Counted from the first letter of the stretch, positions 14,175 to 20,831 are shown. The stretch: 36,050 nucleotides of DNA from Ammonifex sp. (GCA_020725605.1 DYER01000013.1:1-36050), one strand, 5' to 3'. Notes: generated from the sequence alone by a model not told the origin. Made by a program: numbers and translations.

Positions 14175-14396
14175 TCACCCGCTACGGCCCGGCCGCGCCG
14201 CCGGGCTTTGTTCTTGGTACTGCCTCTGAATCCACTCGCGCAGACCGTCGCGGCTTATGACCCACTTGCGCCCGACGCGGATGGCCGGGAAGCCTTTGGT
14301 ACGGCACAGCTCCAGCGCCCGGCGGTAACCGCACCGCAGGACCCGCGCGGTCTCCTCCAGCGTAAGCACGCATGGTAGCGCATTCCAGTCGGTCAT
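14175..14396 (-). CDS. xis: Excisionase-like DNA-binding protein (HTH_17 / MerR-like)
   Basis: 73 residues. LTLEETARVLRCGYRRALELCRTKGFPAIRVGRKWVISRDGLREWIQRQ follows the winged-helix excisionase pattern closely: a helix-turn-helix, then the FPAIRVGRKWVI wing and a Leu/Trp helix. It is the probable recombination directionality factor for the integrase at the other end of the element, although similar proteins also act as regulators. ATG 14396 overlaps the stop of the Xre gene (ATGA) and is preceded by GGTGGG. It is second in the leftward block. Confidence 0.8.
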   Translation of the reverse strand: MTDWNALPCVLTLEETARVLRCGYRRALELCRTKGFPAIRVGRKWVISRDGLREWIQRQYQEQSPAARPGRSG

Positions 14397-14599
14397 TCGG
14401 CACCCACCTGCTCGAAAAGAGTGTCTGCCTCCTCTGGCGGCACCCCCAGGGCCGCGGCCAGCCTTGCTTTCCAGCCTCGATAGGCCGGGAGAACGCCGCG
14501 TTCAAGCCTCGATAAGTTGGACGGGTGAATGCCCGTTGTCTGGGCCAAGCGCATTTGCGAGAGACCCTTCTCTAAACGTAGTTGCCGAAGCTTAGTCAT
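14393..14599 (-). CDS. Xre-family regulator, first gene of the leftward block
   Basis: 68 residues, essentially one Xre domain: LRQLRLEKGLSQMRLAQTTGIHPSNLSRLERGVLPAYRGWKARLAAALGVPPEEADTLF. ATG 14599 lies behind AAGGGGG. It is followed with stop-start overlap by the excisionase-like gene and then the replication genes. The promoter region it shares with the divergent gene at 14687 is a perfect 16-bp palindrome that includes both -10 elements, a likely autoregulatory operator. Confidence 0.85.
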   Translation of the reverse strand: MTKLRQLRLEKGLSQMRLAQTTGIHPSNLSRLERGVLPAYRGWKARLAAALGVPPEEADTLFEQVGAE

Positions 14600-14611
14600 C
14601 TACATACCCCC

Positions 14612-14675
14612 TTGTGTGTTCAATTGCTTCCTGGTACAATTGTACCATAAGGTTGCGAAACAAGTGCGAAACAAG
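14612..14675. promoter_or_regulatory. Palindromic divergent promoter and 11-bp tandem operator
   Basis: TGGTACAATTGTACCA (14632-14647) is a perfect palindrome, so each strand reads the extended -10 TGGTACAAT. Rightward, TTGTGT (14612-14617) lies 17 bp upstream of TACAAT; leftward, the -35 is poor. TGCGAAACAAG is repeated exactly in tandem at 14654-14664 and 14665-14675, between the palindrome and the ribosome site of the rightward gene. One protein on the palindrome would block both directions. Confidence 0.65.
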
Positions 14676-14686
14676 GAGGGGTGCCT

Positions 14687-15556
14687 ATGAAAACCACTTT
14701 CCGGGCCACGGTCAGGCTGGAGAATGCTTACCCGGAGGTAGCGGACGTGCGGGTGGAGGTTAAGGAAGAGCCGCCGCCGGAACTATATCTACTCACCGCC
14801 GCCTACCTCGGCGTTGAATTGCCGCCGGTCGTTCAGGTGGAATACCTGGCGTGGGAGCCGGGCAGGAAAAGACGGGTGGACCTCAAAGGCGTCACCGACG
14901 CCTTGTTGAAAGTGGAGACCGGCGATGCTCTTGTAGGTTGCATGAGGGAATGGGGCGCGCTCTTTCCGGGCAAGAGGATTCTTCTGGCCGATGCGATGCG
15001 CCTTGTTTGGCTTTTCCGGCACTTTGTCAGCGCGAGAAAGGAAGGCATACCCGTCCCCGGTCCGGACGTGAAAACCTGGACGGTCTGGCCGCTTACGGTA
15101 AGAAAGGCCAGGGGCGAGGAGACGGTCTTTTCGTTCATCCCCGTGCCGGCCGAAAAAGGGTGGCCGCTTTTCCGCCAAGGGCAGGACGCACTTGGGGAAG
15201 TAAGGCGAAACGTGCTGAAAAGGCTGAAGCGGGTTGACGTTGCTTGGGAAGGGCAAATCGTGGTGAAGCCTTCCTGCCTGTACGACGCTCTCCTAGCCGC
15301 CCACTGCCTGGCGGAACCGAGGGCAACCGTCCTGACCACCAAGAACAAACAGGATGCCATCGCCTTCTTTCGGACTTACAAAAACAGGGGGAAAATCACC
15401 CCCGAGGAGTTTGAAGCCATCAAAAAGGCCATCACCGAAACCTGGGACGAAGGGGAAGACAATCCGGAATGGCTAAAAGAAGTCGGTTGGGCAAAGTTGG
15501 AGACACTCAGGAACCGCGAGCGCGGCCGCCTGCCAGAGGGTTCTTTGCAACAATGA
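14687..15556 (+). CDS. Unknown protein beside attR, probable cargo gene
   Basis: 289 residues from ATG 14687 (AAGGAGGGG upstream; a GTG 6 nt earlier is too near that site). It is soluble, with no signal or membrane segment. The N-terminal 60 residues look beta-rich (TFRATVRLENAYPEVADVRVEV). The middle is mixed, and the C-terminal 80 residues are helical and highly charged (KNKQDAIAFFRTYKNRGKITPEEFEAIKKAITETWDEGEDNPEWLKEVGW). No catalytic motif is recognised. It is the only gene between the replication promoter and attR, is transcribed away from the core genes and has its own terminator. That is the usual place for cargo such as superinfection-exclusion or anti-phage genes, but the function is unknown. 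Confidence 0.75.
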   Translation: MKTTFRATVRLENAYPEVADVRVEVKEEPPPELYLLTAAYLGVELPPVVQVEYLAWEPGRKRRVDLKGVTDALLKVETGDALVGCMREWGALFPGKRILLADAMRLVWLFRHFVSARKEGIPVPGPDVKTWTVWPLTVRKARGEETVFSFIPVPAEKGWPLFRQGQDALGEVRRNVLKRLKRVDVAWEGQIVVKPSCLYDALLAAHCLAEPRATVLTTKNKQDAIAFFRTYKNRGKITPEEFEAIKKAITETWDEGEDNPEWLKEVGWAKLETLRNRERGRLPEGSLQQ

Positions 15557-15557
15557 A

Positions 15558-15575
15558 CCCGCAATCCCTTGCGGG
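15558..15575 (+). terminator. Hairpin after the cargo gene
   Basis: CCCGCAA (15558-15564), loop TCCC, TTGCGGG (15569-15575), one base after the stop codon. No T-run follows at once. A second GC-rich stretch (ACGCGGG twice) and the arm sites follow. Confidence 0.5.
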
Positions 15576-15598
15576 ACGCGGGTTCCGGGACGCGGGCT

Positions 15599-15619
15599 TT
15601 ACTGCAATCTTACTGCAAT
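15599..15619 (+). promoter_or_regulatory. Integrase arm-type sites, right (two TTACTGCAAT)
   Basis: TTACTGCAAT at 15599-15608 and 15610-15619: same sequence, orientation and 11-bp period as at the left end. In the excised circle they would flank the core at about 115 bp on one side and 44 bp on the other. Confidence 0.7.
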
Positions 15620-15734
15620 GCAGCGGAAGAAGTGCTTCCAAACCGGCACTTACCTGCAGTTTCCAAATCCTCCGGGCCGCGAAAATGCTGGATTCTTACT
15701 TTGGCTGACCATAGGTGCAGGATACCCCCTGGAA

Positions 15735-15783
15735 CTCTCAAGGTGGAGGCACGGGTTCGACTCCCGTTGGGGCTACCAAGAAA
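15735..15783 (+). repeat. attR core, 49-bp direct repeat (tRNA-Glu 3' part)
   Basis: Identical to 1168-1216. The 5' half of the tRNA is missing upstream, so this copy is not a functional tRNA. Confidence 0.93.
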
Positions 15784-15852
15784 CCATCAAGGGTTCCGGG
15801 AACGGAAGGGGCGGCCCGGAGCCTTTGAATTTTACGACAACCTTACTGCAAT
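15784..15852 (+). repeat. Left-end sequence of an older related element
   Basis: After attR the sequence again resembles the intact left end. ATCAAGGGTTCCGGG occurs in both. Degenerate TTACGACAAC (15832-15841) and exact TTACTGCAAT (15843-15852) reproduce the paired arm sites at period 11, about 48 bp from the core (44 bp in the intact element). Confidence 0.65.
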
Positions 15853-15915
15853 TAGAACAGGCCGGGCAGTGTTGCCACGGCTTTCTTTTTGCCTCGTGGT
15901 CGCTGTGGCAGTAAA
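15853..15915 (-). pseudogene. Relic of an integrase 3' end
   Basis: Reading leftward, LYCHSDHEAKRK matches LYCHSDDEGKKK of the intact integrase, with its active-site Tyr. A 1-bp deletion relative to the intact gene (GAGGGCAAAAAG to GAGGCAAAAAG) shifts the frame; in the shifted frame KKAVATLPGLF then aligns with KKAVARLRGIL. Homology ends near 15915, so the rest of this gene is lost. Confidence 0.7.
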
Positions 15916-16430
15916 GCCCGCGCCCGCGTCTCGCTACGGAGACCCCTGAAAAATCCACCAGGGCTTGAGCACGCTGGCTATCCGGCACTCCCCCGGTCTG
16001 GAAGTAAATCGTGGCACAACAGCCTTCGGGTGCCCGAGAACTCCGCTCACACCCTTTGGTTACCACCTTTTCTTTCCGGTTTGTGTTTTTCATGCCCCAC
16101 ATGGAGACACTGACCCCCTGGCGGCCAGCCGGACGGCCATTTTTTGGCATTGGTCACCAGGAAGGTCAGGAGCACCTGAATGGTCACCGCCACCAGGATG
16201 ACCCGTCCCGGCCGGAAACGTTGCCGGAGCTCCTGCAGCACGGGTTGAGCGGCAACCGCGCCGGCCGTATTGCCGGAAAGACGCGGTGGACCCCGGGAAT
16301 ACCCTTGCGGGTCATCGGCAACCCGGTGACCACCTGATAGCAATCGAACGGGTGGTCCCGGGAGCAGCCTGGCACGCCAGGCCCGCCGGGCCGCGGCATA
16401 CTTGCTCCCGTGGGGCACGGGTTCGGCCGG
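15916..16430. other. Decayed stretch between the element and the amidase operon
   Basis: No confident gene. Apart from the possible membrane peptide at 16047-16241, open frames here are compositional. It probably contains debris of the older element whose left end is seen at 15784-15915. Confidence 0.4.
16047..16241 (-). CDS. Possible small membrane protein or gene remnant
   Basis: From a GTG at 16241 a 64-residue product reads MLQELRQRFRPGRVILVAVTIQVLLTFLV: a basic start, then one clear membrane span, then a polar His/Lys-rich tail. There is no ribosome site before the GTG, and the surroundings look decayed, so it may be only the end of a broken gene. Confidence 0.25.
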   Translation of the reverse strand: MLQELRQRFRPGRVILVAVTIQVLLTFLVTNAKKWPSGWPPGGQCLHVGHEKHKPERKGGNQRV

Positions 16431-16460
16431 TTGGTGGTGCGGTCTTTCCAAACATATACT
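16431..16460 (+). promoter_or_regulatory. Promoter of the amidase / CofE-like / PvlArgDC operon
   Basis: TTGGTG (16431-16436), 18 bp, TATACT (16455-16460), giving a leader of about 70 nt before the GTG at 16539. Confidence 0.55.
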
Positions 16461-16538
16461 GGTGGGTGGGGTAATATGATCAGGGGAGAGCACTTCTCGC
16501 GGCGTACCGGTTGAACTCCGGGCCACTGGGCGGGGGGA

Positions 16539-17450
16539 GTGTCTTCCCTGACGATGGTTAAGGTGACCAACATATGGACCGCGGTGCGGGAGGACCCGGG
16601 CATAAACTGCTGCTCGGAGGTGCACATCGAGGCCAATCTACCCTTCCGCTACCGGGTAGACACCGCACCGCGACTGGTAAGGGTATACGTACTAGGGGCG
16701 ACCGCCAACCTTCCCGAAGGTAAAATTCTGGTGCGGGACGGGCTCGTGGGCCAGATCGAGGTCCGGAATTACGGTGGACAGGTGGAGGTGGAGATAAGCC
16801 TCGAACACCGCTCCACAGCCGACATATTGTGGACCCGCCCGCAGATGCCGGCCCGTCTGACACTGCGGTTCGACCGTCAATTCCTGCGGGTCCTTTTCGG
16901 CGACAAGGTGGTGGTCATCGATCCCGGTCACGGGGGCCGGGATTTCGGGTATCGGGGGCCGGTCAACCTCTGGGAAAAGGATGTGGTCCGGCACACGGCC
17001 CACAGGCTGGCCGACATCCTCGGCCGCTGTGGAAGTACGGTCGTCTTCACGCGGTCCGGCGACGAAACCGTCCCCGAAAAGAGGCGGATCGCGTGCGCGA
17101 GGGAAAACGGGGCTCACGTGTTCGTGAGCCTCCACACCCACTGGTCCGCCAATCCCCGCGTCAGCGGGCCGGCCGTGCTCTTCAACCCCCTCGGACCCGG
17201 CAGCGAGGAAATGGCCTCCCTTGTTTCCGCGGCGCTGGTGGAAAAGGTCAGGCTGCGGCCCAGAAGGAGCCGTGCGGACCCCTTCCTGCGCCTCCTGGGT
17301 CCCGTCCCCGGGCTCCTGGTAGAAGTGGTCACCATCTCCGATTGGGTGGAAGAAGGACTGCTACGCAGTTCGCGCTTTCACCAGAAAGTTGCCGAGGGTA
17401 TTTTCAACGGCTTGAAGGACTACTACTGCAAGACGCGGGGAAGGGGCTGA
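16539..17450 (+). CDS. AMIN / Amidase_3 N-acetylmuramoyl-L-alanine amidase-like, no signal peptide
   Basis: 303 residues. Residues about 5-115 look like an AMIN domain, which binds peptidoglycan in exported amidases. From about 122 follows a zinc-dependent Amidase_3 domain: VVVIDPGHGGRDFG (first His ligand), NLWEKDVV (Glu ligand), FVSLHTHWS (second His) and LLVEVVTISD (catalytic Glu). It would cleave the bond between MurNAc and the stem peptide. There is no signal peptide, and a TGA at 16512 leaves no room for one, so the protein appears cytoplasmic or exported by another route. The start is uncertain: GTG 16539 touches GGGGGGA, while ATG 16554 lies about 14 nt after it. It begins an operon with the CofE-like gene (3-nt gap) and PvlArgDC. 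Confidence 0.85.
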   Translation: MSSLTMVKVTNIWTAVREDPGINCCSEVHIEANLPFRYRVDTAPRLVRVYVLGATANLPEGKILVRDGLVGQIEVRNYGGQVEVEISLEHRSTADILWTRPQMPARLTLRFDRQFLRVLFGDKVVVIDPGHGGRDFGYRGPVNLWEKDVVRHTAHRLADILGRCGSTVVFTRSGDETVPEKRRIACARENGAHVFVSLHTHWSANPRVSGPAVLFNPLGPGSEEMASLVSAALVEKVRLRPRRSRADPFLRLLGPVPGLLVEVVTISDWVEEGLLRSSRFHQKVAEGIFNGLKDYYCKTRGRG

Positions 17451-17453
17451 CGA

Positions 17454-18113
17454 ATGGAACAGGCGGAAGTCATCGCTCGTATACCTCTCCGCACCCACAT
17501 CCTTACCGCCCGGGACGACCTGGTATCCGTGGTCCGCCATTATACTCGCGACCTGGCTGAGCCCGGCGACGTGATCGCCATTTCCGAAACTGCCGTGGCC
17601 ATAACCCAGGGTCGGGCGGTTCTTTCGCGTGCGGTACGCTACGGATGGCTGGCCAGATTCCTCTCCCGTTTTCCCAACCCCGAGGGCAGTCTCGCCACCC
17701 CGCAGGCCATGCAGGTGGCCATTAACGAGGCCGGCGTGTGGCGCATCCTGGCCGGGTGCGTGGCTGCGGCGGTGGGACGGCTCCTGGGCCGGCGGGGCTA
17801 CTTCTTCTTGGTTGCGGGCCGGGACCTGGCGCGCATCGACGACGTGGCGGGCACCATGTGGCCCTTCGAGACATATATTGTTCTGGGGCCCAAGGACCCC
17901 CACAAGGTGGTCCACCGGATCAAGGAGGCCACGGGCATCGATGCTCTGATTGCCGATGTCAACGACGCCCGGTGCGTTGACATTCTGGCCACCACGTCAC
18001 GGGTGGACCCGCAGGTCCTGGTCGAAAGTTTGCGCGATAATCCCTTCGGCAACGACGACCAGCAGACTCCCATAGTAATCCTGAAAATACGTACGAGGGG
18101 AGAGCCGGATTAA
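17454..18113 (+). CDS. F420-0:gamma-glutamyl ligase-like protein (CofE family)
   Basis: 219 residues. The order of motifs IPLRTHILTARDDL, EPGDVIAISETAVAITQGR, DVAGTMWPFETYIVLGPKDP and IADVNDARCVDILATTS fits the F420_ligase domain (PF01996), shorter than archaeal CofE (about 250). CofE adds glutamate to coenzyme F420-0 with GTP. Most Bacillota lack F420, so this clostridial branch may use another acceptor. It lies between an amidase-like gene and PvlArgDC, and its stop overlaps the next start (TAATG), so the three probably act in one pathway involving an amino-acid amide bond. Confidence 0.82.
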   Translation: MEQAEVIARIPLRTHILTARDDLVSVVRHYTRDLAEPGDVIAISETAVAITQGRAVLSRAVRYGWLARFLSRFPNPEGSLATPQAMQVAINEAGVWRILAGCVAAAVGRLLGRRGYFFLVAGRDLARIDDVAGTMWPFETYIVLGPKDPHKVVHRIKEATGIDALIADVNDARCVDILATTSRVDPQVLVESLRDNPFGNDDQQTPIVILKIRTRGEPD

Positions 18114-18571
18114 TGATCCCTGTCCCGACCAAGTTCACGCTGACCGCAGGTACCGGCGACGCGGACTGGAAACTCGTGGCCTTTGACCGCGCCCTTCTGG
18201 AGGCCGGCATCGGCAACCTCAACCTTGTGAAGGTGAGCAGCATTCTACCGCCACGGTGCACCTTTATGGAACGGCTGATAATACCGCCCGGCTCCCTGAC
18301 GCCCGTGGCTTTCGGGGCCATCACCAGCGAAGAGACGGACGCCACCATTGCGGCCGCGGTGGCGGTGGGAGTGGTGGAGAACACCTACGGCGTGATTATG
18401 GAGTACTCGGGTAACGGGACCGCGGAAGACGCGGAGCGGATCGTAACCGAGATGCTGCACCAAGCCCTTGCGGCTCGCGGTCTCAGGCCGCAAAGGGTAC
18501 TGAGTAAGGGTATTGACCACCGGGTACGCCGGGTAGGCTGTGCCCTGGCCGCGGTAATCCTCTGGTACTGA
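18113..18571 (+). CDS. pdaD: Pyruvoyl-dependent arginine decarboxylase
   Basis: 152 residues, normal length for PvlArgDC. The proenzyme cleaves itself between S42 and S43 in KVSSILPP; S43 becomes the pyruvoyl group. The conserved Glu lies in YGVIMEYSG (E97), and FGAITSEE and KGIDHRVRRVGCALAAVILWY are also typical. It converts arginine to agmatine and CO2, the first step of polyamine synthesis by the agmatine route. ATG 18113 overlaps the preceding stop, showing translational coupling with the CofE-like gene. Confidence 0.93.
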   Translation: MIPVPTKFTLTAGTGDADWKLVAFDRALLEAGIGNLNLVKVSSILPPRCTFMERLIIPPGSLTPVAFGAITSEETDATIAAAVAVGVVENTYGVIMEYSGNGTAEDAERIVTEMLHQALAARGLRPQRVLSKGIDHRVRRVGCALAAVILWY

Positions 18572-18607
18572 GGGGGCGCGCCGTATCGGGCCGCACCACG
18601 GCCTACG

Positions 18608-18772
18608 TTAGTCCCAGCCGCGGAGCGCCAGAAAAAGAAGGATACCGATGGAGGTAAGGACAAGCACAAAGCCGCGCGGCCGCGCCGGCGACCGATAGGG
18701 GGCCCCCTCTACCATGAAGGCACCGGCCGCACCCGTGATCACGGCCAGCCAGAAAATGACCTCTGCCAGCAC
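18608..18772 (-). CDS. 54-residue two-span membrane protein
   Basis: GTG 18772 follows GGGAGGCGGGCTT. Two hydrophobic segments (about 2-20, LAEVIFWLAVITGAAGAF; about 33-48, FVLVLTSIGILLFLAL) are separated by a basic loop (PYRSPARPRG), as in small hairpin membrane proteins. It lies downstream of tRNA-Leu and its terminator on the same strand. No family is recognised; a reading further upstream would run into the tRNA and is rejected. Confidence 0.55.
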   Translation of the reverse strand: MLAEVIFWLAVITGAAGAFMVEGAPYRSPARPRGFVLVLTSIGILLFLALRGWD

Positions 18773-18812
18773 AAGCCCGCCTCCCGCAATACCCGCTAGA
18801 CAAATACCAAAA

Positions 18813-18842
18813 AGCCCTCCCGGTATGTATGCCGGGAGGGCT
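18813..18842 (-). terminator. Terminator of tRNA-Leu
   Basis: On the minus strand AGCCCTCCCGG pairs with CCGGGAGGGCT around a short loop, followed by TTTTTGG. An 11-bp stem with a T-run. Confidence 0.85.
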
Positions 18843-18851
18843 CCTCTTTCA

Positions 18852-18938
18852 TGGTGCGGCGGAAGGGATTTGAACCCCCACGAGCACAAGGCCCAGTAGA
18901 CCCTGAATCTACCGCGTCTGCCGTTCCGCCACCGCCGC
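18852..18938 (-). tRNA. tRNA-Leu (CAG)
   Basis: An 87-nt class II tRNA with a long variable arm. Acceptor GCGGCGG/CCGCCGC, A discriminator, encoded CCA. The anticodon stem GTAGA/TCTAC encloses TTCAGGG, anticodon CAG. Confidence 0.95.
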
Positions 18939-18950
18939 GTTCGCTATTAA

Positions 18951-18979
18951 ATGATAGCACAAAAACGCGGTGGTGTCAA
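18951..18979 (-). promoter_or_regulatory. Promoter of tRNA-Leu
   Basis: On the minus strand TTGACA (18979-18974), 17 bp, TATCAT (18956-18951), ending 12 nt before the tRNA. Confidence 0.85.
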
Positions 18980-18983
18980 CGTG

Positions 18984-19129
18984 CCCCGCGGGCGGCCCGC
19001 GGGGTCCGGCCACCGGCGCGGCACCGTGACCGGCAGCAACACGGGCGGACGGGGGCCATCTTTGTCCGCACCAACACGGCCACGGGTGGGCCACCGCAGC
19101 CGCTAAGCCGCCCGCCCCGCGGGGTCGAC
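18984..19129 (-). other. Intergenic stretch after gltX with a GC-rich hairpin
   Basis: CCCCGCGGG (18984-18992) pairs with CCCGCGGGG (18996-19004) between gltX and the tRNA-Leu promoter. It lacks a T-tract but may still end gltX mRNA. I see nothing else up to 19129. Confidence 0.4.
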
Positions 19130-20611
19130 TCAGCCGGAACCCGATACGCTTCGGCCGGACCTCAGCCAGGCCACGGCCCGATCCAGGCGCGCCAGACAGC
19201 GATCCTTCCCGAGCAAAGCCATGAGTTCGAACAGGCCCGGTCCCACGGTGCGGCCCGAAAGGGCCAGACGCGTGGGGTGAATGAGGGCCTTGCCCGGAAT
19301 GCCGAGTTGGGCCATCAGGTCCCGGTAGGCCCTTTCTACCTCCTCGGCGCCGAAGGTATCCAAGCCGGCCAGGGCCTCGCGACCCCGTGCCAGCAGGTCG
19401 GCCACGCCCGGGTCCCGGAAGTATTTCTTGACGCCCTGCTCCTCATACTGAAAGTCGTCGCGGAAGAAGTAGCGGGCCGCTTCCACCGCCTCGCCCAGGG
19501 TGCGCACCCTCTCCCGCACCGGCGCCAGCACGGCCTTCAAATAGCCCACCTCTTCCGGCGCGGCGGGAGCGCGGAGCAACCCTGCGGCCTGGAAAAAGGG
19601 TAGCGCGCGCTCCACCACCTCTTCCAGGGGCAGGCGGCGCAGATACTGGCCGTTCATCCAGGTCAGCTTGCCCACGTCGTACACCGCCGGGGTTTTGGCC
19701 ACGGCCTCCAGGGAGAAGCGCCGGACCATTTCCTCCCGGGAAAGGATCTCCTCCTCGTCCCCGGGGTACCAGCCCAGCAGGGCCAGGTAGTTGACCAGGG
19801 CCTCGGGGAGGTACCCCAGTTCCCGGAATTCCTCCACCGAGGTGGCCCCGTGGCGCTTGCGGAGCTTGCTCCGGTCCGGGGCCAGGATCATGGGCACGTG
19901 GGCGAACAGGGGCGGCGAATAGCCCAGGAACTGATAGAGCAAGATCTGGCGCGGCGTGTTGGAAAGGTGCTCTTCGGCCCGGATTACGTGGGTGATCCGC
20001 ATGTGGTGGTCGTCCACCACGCAGGCGAAGTTGTAGGTGGGCAGGCCGTTAGACTTCATGATGATGAAGTCGTCCAGCACTTCGTGTTCGAAAAGGACCT
20101 CGCCCCGGATGAGGTCCCGCACCACTGTGGCACCCCCTTCCGGAACGCGCACCCGCACCACCGGCCGCCGCCCGGCGGCCTTAAATTCCTCGACCTGCCG
20201 GGGGTCGAGGTCCCGGCAGCGCCCGTCGTAGCGGGGGGCCCGTCCGGCCCGCCGGGCTTCCTCGCGCCGCGCCTCCAGTTCCTCCGGAGTACAGTAGCAG
20301 TGGTAGGCGGCGCCCTTCCCGAGGAGCTTTTCCACCTCGGCCCGGTAAATCTCCAGACGTTCAGACTGCCGGTAGGGCCCAACCGGCCCGCCCCGGTCCG
20401 GCCCCTCGTCCCACTCCAGCCCCAGCCAGCGCAGGCTCTCCATAATCTGGTCCTCCCAGGCTCTGGCCGAGCGCTCCAGGTCCGTGTCCTCCAGCCGCAA
20501 GACGAAAGTGCCGCCGTGGTGCCGGGCGAAAAGCCAGTTGAACAGGGCGGTCCTGGCCCCACCTATGTGCAGGCTACCGGTGGGGCTGGGCGCAAAGCGT
20601 ACGCGAACCAA
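19130..20611 (-). CDS. gltX: Glutamyl-tRNA synthetase
   Basis: 493 residues from TTG 20611, which lies 10 nt after GGAGGG. This start gives MVRVRFAPSPTGSLHIGG, the exact N-terminus expected of the family; longer readings only add leader sequence. Class I signatures: HIGH-type SPTGSLHIGGART and KMSKS-type DRSKLRKRHGATSV. The latter has Arg where most GluRS have Ser (KLSKR). The family's zinc-binding-type segment (CYCTPEELEARREEARRAGRAPRYDGRCR) and a full C-terminal anticodon-binding region are present. It loads glutamate onto tRNA-Glu, and possibly tRNA-Gln in organisms using the amidotransferase route. A promoter TTGACA-17-TAACCC lies at 20744-20716; no T-box is seen in the leader. Confidence 0.95.
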   Translation of the reverse strand: MVRVRFAPSPTGSLHIGGARTALFNWLFARHHGGTFVLRLEDTDLERSARAWEDQIMESLRWLGLEWDEGPDRGGPVGPYRQSERLEIYRAEVEKLLGKGAAYHCYCTPEELEARREEARRAGRAPRYDGRCRDLDPRQVEEFKAAGRRPVVRVRVPEGGATVVRDLIRGEVLFEHEVLDDFIIMKSNGLPTYNFACVVDDHHMRITHVIRAEEHLSNTPRQILLYQFLGYSPPLFAHVPMILAPDRSKLRKRHGATSVEEFRELGYLPEALVNYLALLGWYPGDEEEILSREEMVRRFSLEAVAKTPAVYDVGKLTWMNGQYLRRLPLEEVVERALPFFQAAGLLRAPAAPEEVGYLKAVLAPVRERVRTLGEAVEAARYFFRDDFQYEEQGVKKYFRDPGVADLLARGREALAGLDTFGAEEVERAYRDLMAQLGIPGKALIHPTRLALSGRTVGPGLFELMALLGKDRCLARLDRAVAWLRSGRSVSGSG

Positions 20612-20715
20612 AGTACGAACTCCCTCCGGGTATAGTGTAACCATTAGCCAGGTTACCGGATCCGGCGGCCCCCGGTCAAGGGCCTCAAGCACCCGTGCCC
20701 CGGCCATCGTGAACC

Positions 20716-20744
20716 GGGTTATCCGGTCCGCTTTCCCGTGTCAA
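20716..20744 (-). promoter_or_regulatory. Probable gltX promoter
   Basis: On the minus strand TTGACA (20744-20739), 17-bp spacer, TAACCC (20721-20716). The roughly 100-nt leader holds a hairpin GTAACC/GGTTAC near the ribosome site. Confidence 0.5.
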
Positions 20745-20804
20745 CCTTGAGTCGAGCGGAAGGGAAGGCCACCCCCCGGGTCTTCTTCGCCATCCAAAAC
20801 AAAG

Positions 20805-20831
20805 GACAAACCCGGCCATCGTGCCGGGCTA
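20805..20831 (-). terminator. Terminator of pyrE
   Basis: On the minus strand CCCGGC-ACGATG-GCCGGG, followed by TTTGTCCTTTGTTTT. Confidence 0.75.

Larger units (their letters stand above)
1168..15783. mobile_element. 14.6-kb integrative element in tRNA-Glu, satellite- or plasmid-like
   Basis: Directly seen: a 49-bp perfect direct repeat at both ends, a tyrosine integrase next to the tRNA end and pointing towards it, paired arm-type repeats inside both ends, and an excisionase-like gene. There are also two Xre regulators and a primase-helicase. The unit length between the repeats is 14,567 bp. No terminase, portal, capsid, tail, holin, relaxase or type IV secretion gene is recognisable. A very large 'polyvalent' protein, of a class known from phages and conjugative elements, is present. 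The inference is an element that excises and replicates by itself but borrows its transfer machinery, such as a phage satellite. Confidence 0.88.

Noticed and set aside
15773-16150. A 125-codon minus-strand open frame spanning attR and the integrase relic
   Set aside because: It is an accidental fusion of the relic integrase tail with unrelated sequence and runs into the tRNA-derived att core.
16414-16425. GGCACGGGTTCG, a 12-bp match to part of the att core, as a decayed outer attR of the older element
   Set aside because: The match is short, lies in a GC-rich region, has no arm-type repeats next to it and no further core similarity; chance or another tRNA-like T-arm word is as likely.
20612-20745. 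T-box leader upstream of gltX
   Set aside because: The conserved T-box sequence and a specifier loop are not visible; only a short hairpin near the ribosome site is seen.
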